Assembly: GCA_021205585.1 (NCBI GenBank)
Contig: JAJPXI010000179.1
Location: forward strand, 1 to 5,830
DNA: 5,830 nucleotides
Origin: Oscillospiraceae bacterium
Lineage (GTDB): Bacteria; Bacillota; Clostridia; Oscillospirales; Oscillospiraceae
Direction: 5' to 3'
Shown: positions 1-5,778 of the stretch, piece by piece
Position numbering within the stretch: position 1 is the stretch's first letter
Layout: every line of letters begins with the position of its first letter
Position numbers and translations under genes: made by a program
Notes under the pieces: generated by a model
The model's input: the letters and a program-made list of their open reading frames with translations, nothing else
Database searches by the model: none
Told to the model about the DNA's origin: nothing

Positions 1-99
1 TTCTTGTTGTTTATTCTATCAATTTTACCGAAATGGTCCGGCTCTGTTTTTGCATTTTCACCAAAATCGGGCGGCGAAATCAGGCAGATGCAGGGGCCA

Positions 100-141
100 G
101 CGGAGCTGTTTATGGCTTTGCCGAGCCATAAACAGCCCCGC
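100..141. repeat. Perfect 13-bp inverted repeat across the deacetylase stop codon
   Basis: GCTGTTTATGGCT (105-117) and its exact reverse complement AGCCATAAACAGC (124-136) flank a 6-base loop. After one mismatch (104/137) the stem continues for four more pairs (100-103 with 138-141). The minus-strand stop codon (110-112) lies inside one arm. Position at the 3' end of the gene suggests a transcript-end hairpin, but no T-tract follows on either strand, so it is not a canonical intrinsic terminator. Confidence 0.8.
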
Positions 142-973
142 CCGCCTCCAAAACGACGCCCCTGGCCTCCATCAGCTGGGAGACTGTCACCAGCTGGTAG
201 CCCTGCTCCAGCAGCCAGGGGACGACCTGCTGGCAGGCCTGGGCTGTGGTGTCGTAAATATCGTGCATCAGGATGACGCAGCCGTCAAAGGCATTCTCCT
301 GCACGGCGGCCAGGATGGCCTCCGGGTCTTTGGACTCCCAGTCCCTGGTGTCCACCGACCAGCAGAACAGGGGCACCCCCGCCGCCGCTTTCACCTCGTC
401 GTTGTAACTGCCGAAGGGAGGGCGCAGCAGAGTGGGACGTATGCCCGCCGCCGCGTAAATGGCGTCGGAGGTCTTTTCGACCTCCTCCTGGATTTCTTCG
501 GCGGTCAGCTCGGTCAGCCGCCGGTGGCTCCAGCTGTGGCTCTCCACCTGGCAGCCCAGGGCCGCCATGCGCTGGACATCGCCGTAGACGTCCTCGCTGA
601 TGTTGCGCCCGAGGAGGAAAAAGGTGGCGCTGACCTGATACTCCTCCAGCACGTCCAGCACCAGGTGGGTGGCGGCGGCGCTGGGCCCGTCGTCAAAGGT
701 CAGGGCGGCCATGGGTTTGGACGGGTCGGGCCGCAGGTCTGTTTTCCCCTGGCCATTCTCCCCGTCCTCCGGCCCGTCCGGCGCTTCCGCGGCGCTTTCT
801 ATGGCCTCCTGTTCCCCGGCGGCGCCGGGCTCCTCCGAGGCGGACAGGTTCCCCCGGGAGACGGCGGAATCCTGCTCCGTCCGCTCTTTCAGGGCGAAAA
901 TCAGCGCCGCCGCCAGCATTGCCGCCGCCGCGCAAACCAGTATGACCATCCACATTTGCTTTCTCCCGGCCAT
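110..973 (-). CDS. Membrane-anchored polysaccharide deacetylase (NodB/CE4 family)
   Basis: This 287-residue protein should remove N-acetyl groups from an extracytoplasmic polysaccharide, probably peptidoglycan, by metal-dependent hydrolysis. A short basic start (MAGRKQ) and one hydrophobic segment at about residues 8-28 look like an uncleaved signal anchor. An acidic, low-complexity linker (about 29-86) leads to a NodB domain (about 87-270). All five CE4 motifs are visible: TFDDGP (92-97, D94 base and D95 metal ligand), SHSWSH (145-150, metal ligands H146 and H150), RPPFGS (184-189), DTRDW (208-212), and LMHD (235-238, catalytic H237). The domain therefore looks active. The ATG is preceded by AAGGGAG on the minus strand at 978-984, with short 4-base spacing. 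The gene is transcribed away from the miaA operon. PdaA- or PgdA-type peptidoglycan substrates and chitooligosaccharides cannot be told apart from sequence, so no symbol is given. Confidence 0.92.
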   Translation of the reverse strand: MAGRKQMWMVILVCAAAAMLAAALIFALKERTEQDSAVSRGNLSASEEPGAAGEQEAIESAAEAPDGPEDGENGQGKTDLRPDPSKPMAALTFDDGPSAAATHLVLDVLEEYQVSATFFLLGRNISEDVYGDVQRMAALGCQVESHSWSHRRLTELTAEEIQEEVEKTSDAIYAAAGIRPTLLRPPFGSYNDEVKAAAGVPLFCWSVDTRDWESKDPEAILAAVQENAFDGCVILMHDIYDTTAQACQQVVPWLLEQGYQLVTVSQLMEARGVVLEAGGAVYGSAKP

Positions 974-1082
974 GCTTCTCCCTTCGGTTTCGGCCCGCCC
1001 TGTTACAGCGCCGCCCTACATGTAATATGTGCAGATTGGGTGGAAATCCTCGCGCCCCGTCCAAAGGGCGTTTATTTTTATA

Positions 1083-1111
1083 AGTATAAAAGAGACGCTG
1101 GAAAAAGGCAA
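1083..1111 (-). promoter_or_regulatory. Candidate sigma-A promoter for the deacetylase
   Basis: Read on the minus strand, TTGCCT (1106-1111) is separated by 17 bp from TATACT (1083-1088). These match the consensus at 4 of 6 and 5 of 6 positions. The site lies in an AT-rich patch in the divergent intergenic region and would give a leader of roughly 100 bases before the ATG at 973. An alternative -10, TATAAA on the minus strand at 1077-1082, has a worse -35. Confidence 0.45.
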
Positions 1112-1186
1112 CAACAATTTCGCCGTCAATTCCGCAGCGATTTTGCAACAGGCGCGGGGGGCGTGCAGATATTTTGTCCGCCGCCC

Positions 1187-1215
1187 TTGCGTTTTGCGTG
1201 GAAATGGGGTACAAT
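1187..1215 (+). promoter_or_regulatory. Candidate sigma-A promoter for the miaA operon
   Basis: TTGCGT (1187-1192), a spacer of exactly 17 bp, and TACAAT (1210-1215) form a plausible vegetative promoter. It would start transcription near 1222, about 30 bases before the GTG start of miaA. The -35 is weak (TTG core only) but the -10 matches at 5 of 6. No other good plus-strand promoter was seen between 974 and 1253. Confidence 0.5.
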
Positions 1216-1241
1216 CATGGGGAGAGCCGGACAGGCCGGGC

Positions 1242-1248
1242 GGGAGGT
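1242..1248 (+). promoter_or_regulatory. Ribosome-binding site that sets the miaA GTG start
   Basis: GGGAGGT lies 5 bases before the GTG at 1254. It favours this start over the in-frame ATG at 1029, which would add 75 residues unlike MiaA and would begin upstream of the predicted promoter. Confidence 0.75.
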
Positions 1249-1253
1249 GCGCT

Positions 1254-2192
1254 GTGGCCGGGAAAATTTTGACCGTGGTTGGCCCCACGGCTTCGGGGAA
1301 GACCCGGCTGGCGGTGGAGCTGGCCCGGCGGTGGAACGGGGAGGTCGTCTCCTGCGACTCCATGCAGATTTACCGGGGGATGGACGTGGGCACCGCCAAG
1401 CCCACCGCCGAAGAGCGGGCCGCCGTGCCCCACCATATGCTGGACGTGGCGGAACCCTGGGAGAACTACTCCGCCGCCCGCTATGTCCGCCAGGCCTCCG
1501 CCTGCGTGGACGATATCCTCCGCCGGGGCAAGCTGCCCATCGTGGCCGGGGGCACCGGGCTGTACCGGGACGCCCTGCTGGCCGGGCGGGAATTCGCCGC
1601 CTTTTCCGGCGGCTGCCGCCGCCGGCTGGAGGAGCGGGCCGCCCGGGGGGAGCTGCCCCAGCTGTACCGGCAGCTCCAGCAGGTGGACCCCCAGCGGGCC
1701 GCCCGGCTGCACCCCGCCGACGCCAAGCGGATTATCCGGGCCCTGGAGGTCTGGCAGGAGACGGGGAAAACCATCACCGAGCACGACGAGACCAGCCGCC
1801 GCCAGCCCCCCAGGTACGAAGCGGTTTCCATCGGCCTGGCCTTTGAAAACCGGGCGGATATGTGGGAGCGGATTGACCGGCGGGTGGACCGGATGATGGA
1901 GGACGGCCTGGCCGGGGAGGTGTCCGCCCTGTTGGAGCGGGGCGTCCCCAGGGACTGCACTGCCATGCAGGCCATCGGCTACAAGGAGATGGCCGCCGCG
2001 CTGGAGAACGGCGGAGATTTGGAGCAGGCGGCGGAAGAAATCAAGCTGCACACCCGGCAGTACGCCAAGCGGCAGCTGACCTGGTTCCGCCGGGATCAAT
2101 CCATTCGGTGGTTTTTATGGAAAAAAGCGCCCGACTTTGAAACGGCCCTCGTTTTTTCGACAGAAATCATGGGAGAATTTGGGGTAGTATAA
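1254..2192 (+). CDS. miaA: tRNA dimethylallyltransferase MiaA
   Basis: MiaA transfers a dimethylallyl group from DMAPP to N6 of A37 in tRNAs that read codons beginning with U, in the cytoplasm. Translation from GTG gives 312 residues, a normal family length. Visible landmarks in order: P-loop GPTASGKT (10-17), DSMQIYRGMDVGTAKP (35-50, with catalytic Asp35), HHMLDV (60-65), GGTGLY (99-104, with the conserved Thr101), IRALEV (161-166), IGYKE (241-245), and the tRNA-binding signature RQYAKRQLTWFR (268-279). The family's key motifs are all present, so the enzyme is probably functional. It heads the plus-strand series and is followed 100 bases later by hfq, a pairing also seen in Enterobacteria and other Firmicutes. 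The last 30 or so codons are noticeably richer in A/T than the rest of the gene. Confidence 0.97.
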   Translation: MAGKILTVVGPTASGKTRLAVELARRWNGEVVSCDSMQIYRGMDVGTAKPTAEERAAVPHHMLDVAEPWENYSAARYVRQASACVDDILRRGKLPIVAGGTGLYRDALLAGREFAAFSGGCRRRLEERAARGELPQLYRQLQQVDPQRAARLHPADAKRIIRALEVWQETGKTITEHDETSRRQPPRYEAVSIGLAFENRADMWERIDRRVDRMMEDGLAGEVSALLERGVPRDCTAMQAIGYKEMAAALENGGDLEQAAEEIKLHTRQYAKRQLTWFRRDQSIRWFLWKKAPDFETALVFSTEIMGEFGVV

Positions 2193-2276
2193 AGCGACTA
2201 CGGGGAAATCCCGGACACCGTGCCAAAGATTCTTCAGGGAAAAGCATGGGCGCGGCTTCGGGCTTCCTACATAAAA

Positions 2277-2282
2277 AAGGAG
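2277..2282 (+). promoter_or_regulatory. Ribosome-binding site for hfq
   Basis: AAGGAG, preceded by an A-run, lies 10 bases before the hfq ATG at 2293. Another ATG at 2286 is out of frame with hfq and only 3 bases from the site, so it is a poor initiator. The Hfq protein sequence itself fixes the start at 2293. Confidence 0.75.
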
Positions 2283-2292
2283 CGTATGACCT

Positions 2293-2526
2293 ATGCAAAA
2301 ATCCAATCAAATCCAAGACCTTTTCCTGTCCCGGGCCTGCCAGAGCAGGGCCAATGTGACCATGTTCCTGATGAACGGCTACCAGCTGCGGGGAACCATC
2401 GCCGCCTACGACCAGTTTGTCGTCGTCTTCATCAGCGACGGCAAGCAGCAGATTATCTACAAGCACGCCATCTCCACCATCACCCCGGACAGGCCGGTGG
2501 ATTTGTCCCCGGTCCCGCAGCCGTAA
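2293..2526 (+). CDS. hfq: RNA chaperone Hfq
   Basis: Hfq forms a hexameric Sm-like ring that binds A/U-rich RNA and helps small RNAs pair with mRNAs. The 77-residue product aligns without gaps over the N-terminal half with recalled E. coli Hfq. NQIQDLFL (5-12) carries the proximal-face Gln8 and Asp9. The Sm1 region covers about 20-46, including YDQF (39-42). The Sm2 motif YKHAIST (56-62) holds the Lys-His pair of the uridine pocket. The tail after residue 66 is short, as in other Firmicutes. The rim patch that is arginine-rich in E. coli (RRER) is CQSR here (16-19), with a single arginine. In E. coli and its relatives the rim helps small RNAs anneal to mRNAs, so annealing activity may be weak here; that is inference. 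The gene lies between miaA and an HlyD-like gene that starts 19 bases after its stop. Confidence 0.97.
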   Translation: MQKSNQIQDLFLSRACQSRANVTMFLMNGYQLRGTIAAYDQFVVVFISDGKQQIIYKHAISTITPDRPVDLSPVPQP

Positions 2527-2545
2527 CCCCGGGGAAGGAGCCCCC

Positions 2546-3814
2546 ATGAAGGAAGGCAAAAAATTCACAAGGGTTGTGACCCTGATTCTCCTTGTGGGGG
2601 TCCTGCTCTATCTGGGCATCTACGCCGTGCGGAGCCTGAACGACCCCTTCACCACCACCATCGCCTATCTGGACACCCTGGACGACAGCCTGGACCTGGA
2701 CGGGGTGGTCGTCCGGGAGGAGGAGACCCTGTCCGGCGGCGGCGGCACCGTAAACGTGGTGGCATCCGAGGGGGGCAGAGTGGCTGTAGGCGAGGAGGTG
2801 GCCCAGATCTACCAGGACAGCGGCGCGCTGGAGAACCAGCAGCAGCTGACGGAACTGGAGCAGGAACTGGAGCAGCTTAACGCCATCCTCAGCAGCAGCG
2901 CCCTGGAAAACCAGATCGATCTGGAGCGGCAGGTTCTCCAGGCCATCCTGAACCTGCGGGAGCAGGCGGCGGGCGGGAAACTGTCCGCCCTGGGGACAAG
3001 CGCTCAGACCCTGCGTACCCTGACCCTCCAGTACGCCCTGGCCGATTCCTCTTCGGAGGACGACGGCCTGAGCGAAACCATCAGCCAGGCCATTGAGGAA
3101 TTGGAGGCGCAGATTGCCGCCCTGTCCGCCCAGTCCAGCGGCGGCACTTCCTCCCTGACCAGCTCCAGCTCCGGCCTGTTTTCTCAAATCGTAGATGGCC
3201 TGGAACAGATTTTGACGCCGGAGGCCCTGCTGTCCATGTCCCCCTCCCAGCTGGAGACGGCGCTCAGCGCCCCGGGCTCCACCGACGGGCTGATTGGCAA
3301 AATCGTCACCGGGGACAGCTGGTACTATGCCGCTGTTATCACCGAGGAACAGGCCCGGGAGCTGACCGAGGGGGAGGAACTGCTGCTGGTCTTTTCCTCC
3401 AGCCTGGAGCTGTCGGTGGAGGTGGAGCAGCTGGGCGCGGCGGAGGACGGGCAGCTGGTGCTGACGCTGTCCAGCAATCGGAGCCTGACCGACGTACTCG
3501 CCCTGCGGGAGCAGACGGCGGAGCTGGTGCTGGAGCGGTACGAGGGCATCCGCGTTCCCCAAAAGGCCCTGCGCATTGAAGAAGAAACGACGGTCGACGA
3601 GGAGACCGGCGAGAGCGTCACCGTCCAGGTGACAGGGGTGTACACCGTGGTGGGCGCCCAGGCCCAGTTCAACCCGGTGGAAATCGTGGCCGCAGGCAGC
3701 GATTATTACCTGGTCACCCCTGCCACCGAGGACAGCGGCCATCTGCTCCGGGCGGGGGACGAGGTGATTGTCAGGGCCTCCGGGCTGTACGATGGAAAGG
3801 TGGTAGTGGAATGA
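2546..3814 (+). CDS. HlyD-like membrane-fusion/adaptor protein
   Basis: The 422-residue protein is probably anchored in the cytoplasmic membrane and extends outside the cell. It has a basic N-terminus, one membrane segment (about 9-28), and a half-lipoyl-type stretch (about 52-90, containing GVVVREEE and EGGRVAVGEEV). A glutamine- and glutamate-rich coiled coil follows (about 94-140), then a second helical part (about 174-196). A Ser/Gly-rich linker covers about 197-210. Barrel-like segments follow (about 250-300 and 330-420), including a VPQKAL motif at 337-342 typical of adaptor proteins. This order matches Gram-positive HlyD/RND-adaptor relatives. No transporter partner is encoded here, so export is not established. 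The start ATG has AAGGAG 5 bases upstream (2535-2540). Its stop overlaps the yggS start by 4 bases (ATGA), implying translational coupling. A structural or cell-envelope role linked to division is possible from context only. Confidence 0.8.
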   Translation: MKEGKKFTRVVTLILLVGVLLYLGIYAVRSLNDPFTTTIAYLDTLDDSLDLDGVVVREEETLSGGGGTVNVVASEGGRVAVGEEVAQIYQDSGALENQQQLTELEQELEQLNAILSSSALENQIDLERQVLQAILNLREQAAGGKLSALGTSAQTLRTLTLQYALADSSSEDDGLSETISQAIEELEAQIAALSAQSSGGTSSLTSSSSGLFSQIVDGLEQILTPEALLSMSPSQLETALSAPGSTDGLIGKIVTGDSWYYAAVITEEQARELTEGEELLLVFSSSLELSVEVEQLGAAEDGQLVLTLSSNRSLTDVLALREQTAELVLERYEGIRVPQKALRIEEETTVDEETGESVTVQVTGVYTVVGAQAQFNPVEIVAAGSDYYLVTPATEDSGHLLRAGDEVIVRASGLYDGKVVVE

Positions 3815-4515
3815 GTGTCCAGGAAAATGTGACGGCGGTGCTGGCGCGGGTGGAGGCCGCCGCCCGCCGGGCGGGGCGGAGGCCGGAGGAGATTACCCTG
3901 GCCGCCGCCACCAAGACCCAGACCTCCGACGCCATCCGGGCGGCCATCGCCGCCGGTATCCGGGTGTGCGGGGAAAACCGTGTGCAGGAGATGACCGCCC
4001 ACCTGGCCGACAACGCCTACCAGGGGGCCGCGCTCCACTTCATCGGCCGGTTACAGACCAACAAGGTCAAGCAGGTTGTAGGCCGGGCGGATTTGATCCA
4101 GTCGGTGGACTCTCTGCATTTGCTGGAGGCCGTCGAAAAATACGCCGCCCGGCTGGAGCTGGTGCAGGACATCCTGCTGGAGGTCAACATCGCCGGGGAA
4201 CAGAGCAAGGGCGGCCTGCCGCCGGAGGAGATCCTGCCCCTGGCCCTCCAGTGCGCGGAGCTGCCCCATATCCGCCTGCGGGGGCTGATGTGCATTCCCC
4301 CCGCCCCGCCCCCCGGCGGGAGCAGCCGAAAGTTTTTTTCGCAAACCAGACAGCTTTTTGTTGACATAAGACAAAAAATGTCGGATAATAATAGGCAGGT
4401 GGATTGTCTGTCCATGGGCATGAGCGGCGACTTTGAGGAAGCCGTGGAGGAGGGGGCCACCCTGATCCGGGTGGGAACCGCCCTGTTCGGGCCCCGACCG
4501 CCCCTGGCCGGATAG
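3811..4515 (+). CDS. yggS: PLP homeostasis protein YggS (YlmE/PLPBP family)
   Basis: This 234-residue protein belongs to the single-domain alanine-racemase-fold family. It binds pyridoxal 5'-phosphate and keeps vitamin B6 and amino-acid pools balanced, with no known catalytic turnover. The PLP lysine is K35 in AATKTQ (32-37). Other family landmarks are GENRVQE (54-60), LHFIGRLQTNK (75-85), SVDS (98-101), EVNIAGEQSKGG (124-135), LRGLMCIPP (156-164) and SMGMSGDFEEAVEEGATLIRVGTALFG (201-227), which supplies the phosphate-binding region. Length is normal. It starts inside the stop codon of the HlyD-like gene and lies 39 bases before sepF, matching the ylmE-sepF order known in Gram-positives. Codons about 173-196 are unusually A/T-rich and contain a promoter-like sequence. 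Confidence 0.95.
   Translation: MSVQENVTAVLARVEAAARRAGRRPEEITLAAATKTQTSDAIRAAIAAGIRVCGENRVQEMTAHLADNAYQGAALHFIGRLQTNKVKQVVGRADLIQSVDSLHLLEAVEKYAARLELVQDILLEVNIAGEQSKGGLPPEEILPLALQCAELPHIRLRGLMCIPPAPPPGGSSRKFFSQTRQLFVDIRQKMSDNNRQVDCLSMGMSGDFEEAVEEGATLIRVGTALFGPRPPLAG
4361..4389 (+). promoter_or_regulatory. Strong intragenic sigma-A promoter in yggS, reading into sepF
   Basis: TTGACA (4361-4366), a spacer of exactly 17 bp, and GATAAT (4384-4389) give a perfect -35 and a 5 of 6 -10. It is the best promoter match noticed in the window. It lies in an AT-rich island (about 4328-4395) within otherwise GC-rich coding sequence. The start point would be near 4396, giving a leader of about 160 bases before sepF. 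It would allow sepF and divIVA to be transcribed apart from miaA-hfq-yggS. Confidence 0.65.
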
Positions 4516-4554
4516 CATACATAATATACTTAGAAACAAAGGGGTTGTATTAAA

Positions 4555-5019
4555 ATGGGTTTCCTTGACGAGATTAAACGCATCGCCCGTCCCTATGAGG
4601 ACGAGGAGGCAGACGACTTCGACGAGTTTGAGCCGGCAGACCGGGGCAGCGCCGTGCGGGAAAAGGCCCGTGAGCCGGCCTACGACCGAAACGCGGAGAG
4701 CGAGCGCCGGAACAACAAGGTGGTCAACATCCACACCACCACCCAGCTCCAGGTGGTGCTGGTCAAGCCCGACAAGTTCGAGTCGGCCTCCGAGATCGCC
4801 GACCACCTGCGGGACAAGCGCACGGTGGTGCTCAATCTGGAGTCCACCCAGAAGGAAATCGCACGGCGGCTGCTGGACTTTCTCTCCGGCGTGGCCTACG
4901 CCAACGAGGGGAAAATCAAAAAGGTGGCCATTTCCACTTACATTATCACGCCGTATAACGTGGACATCATCGGCGACTTGATTAATGACCTGGAAAACAA
5001 CGGCCTGTACTTTTCGTAA
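4555..5019 (+). CDS. sepF: Cell division protein SepF
   Basis: SepF tethers FtsZ filaments to the membrane and shapes the septum in many Gram-positives, and is partly redundant with FtsA. The 154-residue product begins with a short amphipathic helix (MGFLDEIKRIA, 1-11), the expected membrane anchor. An acidic, disordered linker (about 15-55) follows, then the DUF552 core (about 62-150). Within the core, GKIKKVAISTYIITPYNVDI (119-138) corresponds to the conserved glycine-containing beta segment and TPxNVDI motif that form the dimer and FtsZ-binding face. A GGGG ribosome-binding site (AAAGGGG, 4538-4544) lies 10 bases before the ATG. divIVA follows after only 15 bases. Length and domain order are typical for clostridial SepF. 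Confidence 0.95.
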   Translation: MGFLDEIKRIARPYEDEEADDFDEFEPADRGSAVREKAREPAYDRNAESERRNNKVVNIHTTTQLQVVLVKPDKFESASEIADHLRDKRTVVLNLESTQKEIARRLLDFLSGVAYANEGKIKKVAISTYIITPYNVDIIGDLINDLENNGLYFS

Positions 5020-5047
5020 GGGGGTGCGCGCATTATGATGACACCCC
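5018..5047 (+). promoter_or_regulatory. divIVA ribosome-binding site within a potential masking hairpin
   Basis: AAGGGGG (5018-5024) overlaps the last two bases of the sepF stop codon and serves the divIVA start 10 bases later. GGGGTG (5021-5026) is exactly complementary to CACCCC (5042-5047). A 6-bp GC-rich stem would enclose a 15-base loop carrying both possible start codons (ATGATG, 5035-5040). Ribosomes finishing sepF would cover and open this structure, which is consistent with translational coupling. Confidence 0.5.
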
Positions 5048-5778
5048 AGGAAGTGGCGGAGCGATCCTTTACCAAGGCCTCCTTCGGCGGCTACAATATG
5101 TCCATGGTCGATGAGTTTCTGGACCAGCTGACGGTGGATTACTCCGCGCTGTACAAAGAAAACGCCACCCTGAAAGCCAAAATGAAGGTGCTGGCCGACT
5201 CCCTGGAGGAGTACCGGGCCACCGAAAAGGGGATGCGCCGGGCGCTGCTGGCCGCCCAGCAGGCCGCCGACGAGATGGTGGCCGACGCTGAAAAGCACAA
5301 GGAGGAGATGGTTCGCGCCGCCGAGGAGGAGACCCAGTCCGCCATCGCCCAACTGCGCCGCCAGACCGCCGGGGAGCAGGCCCGCCTGGAGGCCGCCCAG
5401 AAGGCCACCGCCGACTATGTGGAGCAGGTGCGCCAGGCCATGGAGCAGCAACAGCAGGCCCTGCTCCAGCTGGACAGCGTGGCCCAGCGGGAGAACGCCG
5501 TGGAAAACACGGCGGAGGAAATCGGCCAGTCCATCCAGCACATGATGGAGGAGCAGGCCGCCCCGGAGGAGGCAGCGCAGGAGCCCTCCCAGGAGGAACA
5601 GCCTCCCCAGGAGCCGCCGGAACCGGCAGCGCAGGAGGAACCGGCCCCCAGCCATCGGGAGCAGGAGCGCTCCGCCCCCTTTGAGGAGATCCCCAACCGC
5701 CGCATCACCTCCGACACCACCACCCGCCGCATCAACTTCGACAACCTGAAATTCAGCTCCAATTACGATTTGAAGTAA
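5035..5778 (+). CDS. divIVA: DivIVA-domain septum/pole-marking protein
   Basis: DivIVA proteins oligomerise through coiled coils at curved membranes at the septum and poles and recruit division or growth proteins. The 247-residue product has the N-terminal lipid-binding domain (about 1-60): TPQEVAERSFTKASFGGYNM followed by MVDEFLDQL (24-32) and a first coiled coil ending in LEEY. F17 is retained, but the arginine next to it in B. subtilis (FRGY) is glycine here (FGGY), a variant I recall from other Clostridia. A long alanine/glutamate/glutamine coiled coil runs from about 62 to 172. A Pro/Glu/Gln-rich disordered region (about 174-218) and a basic tail (about 222-247, RRITSDTTTRRINFDNLKFS) complete it. 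The tail looks like a conserved docking segment. ATG 5035 is chosen because it fits the spacing; ATG 5038 would remove one residue. GpsB-like relatives are shorter, so DivIVA fits better. Confidence 0.93.
   Translation: MMTPQEVAERSFTKASFGGYNMSMVDEFLDQLTVDYSALYKENATLKAKMKVLADSLEEYRATEKGMRRALLAAQQAADEMVADAEKHKEEMVRAAEEETQSAIAQLRRQTAGEQARLEAAQKATADYVEQVRQAMEQQQQALLQLDSVAQRENAVENTAEEIGQSIQHMMEEQAAPEEAAQEPSQEEQPPQEPPEPAAQEEPAPSHREQERSAPFEEIPNRRITSDTTTRRINFDNLKFSSNYDLK

Noticed and set aside
1..99. Possible short gene (14 codons on the minus strand) or promoter in the AT-rich left edge
   Set aside because: No convincing ribosome-binding site, no -35/-10 pair with proper spacing, and too little sequence to judge.
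1053..1080. CGCCC/GGGCG hairpin followed by a T-rich stretch on the plus strand
   Set aside because: The stem is only 5 bp with an 8-base loop, and no plus-strand gene lies upstream to terminate.
1029..1253. In-frame upstream extension of miaA from ATG 1029
   Set aside because: The extra 75 residues show no MiaA similarity, the region has intergenic composition and promoter-like elements, and a good ribosome-binding site precedes GTG 1254.
2120..2158. A-run/T-run pair (GAAAAAA and TTTTTTC) near the end of miaA resembling a bidirectional terminator
   Set aside because: The sequence between the runs does not form a GC-rich stem, and it lies inside coding sequence upstream of a likely co-transcribed gene.
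2188..2193. TATAAA overlapping the miaA stop codon as a possible -10 for hfq
   Set aside because: No acceptable -35 at 16-18 bp; the nearest TTGACA-like hexamer (TCGACA, 2157-2162) is 25 bp away.
2286..2549. Out-of-frame ATG 7 bases before the hfq start, opening an 88-codon frame
   Set aside because: It is only 3 bases from the ribosome-binding site, its product is a low-complexity shadow frame, and hfq in the other frame is unmistakable.
4305..4339. CCCGCC/GGCGGG hairpin with a T-run downstream inside yggS
   Set aside because: Twelve bases separate stem and T-run, unlike an intrinsic terminator, and intact coding continues through it.
4522..4530. TAATAT/TATACT in the yggS-sepF gap as a -10
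   Set aside because: The sequence 17 bp upstream is GC-rich with no -35 resemblance; the intragenic site at 4361-4389 is far better.
4051..5655. Long minus-strand open frame opposite yggS, sepF and divIVA
   Set aside because: It is a low-complexity Leu/Gly/His-rich shadow of GC-biased genes on the other strand, with no recognisable domain.
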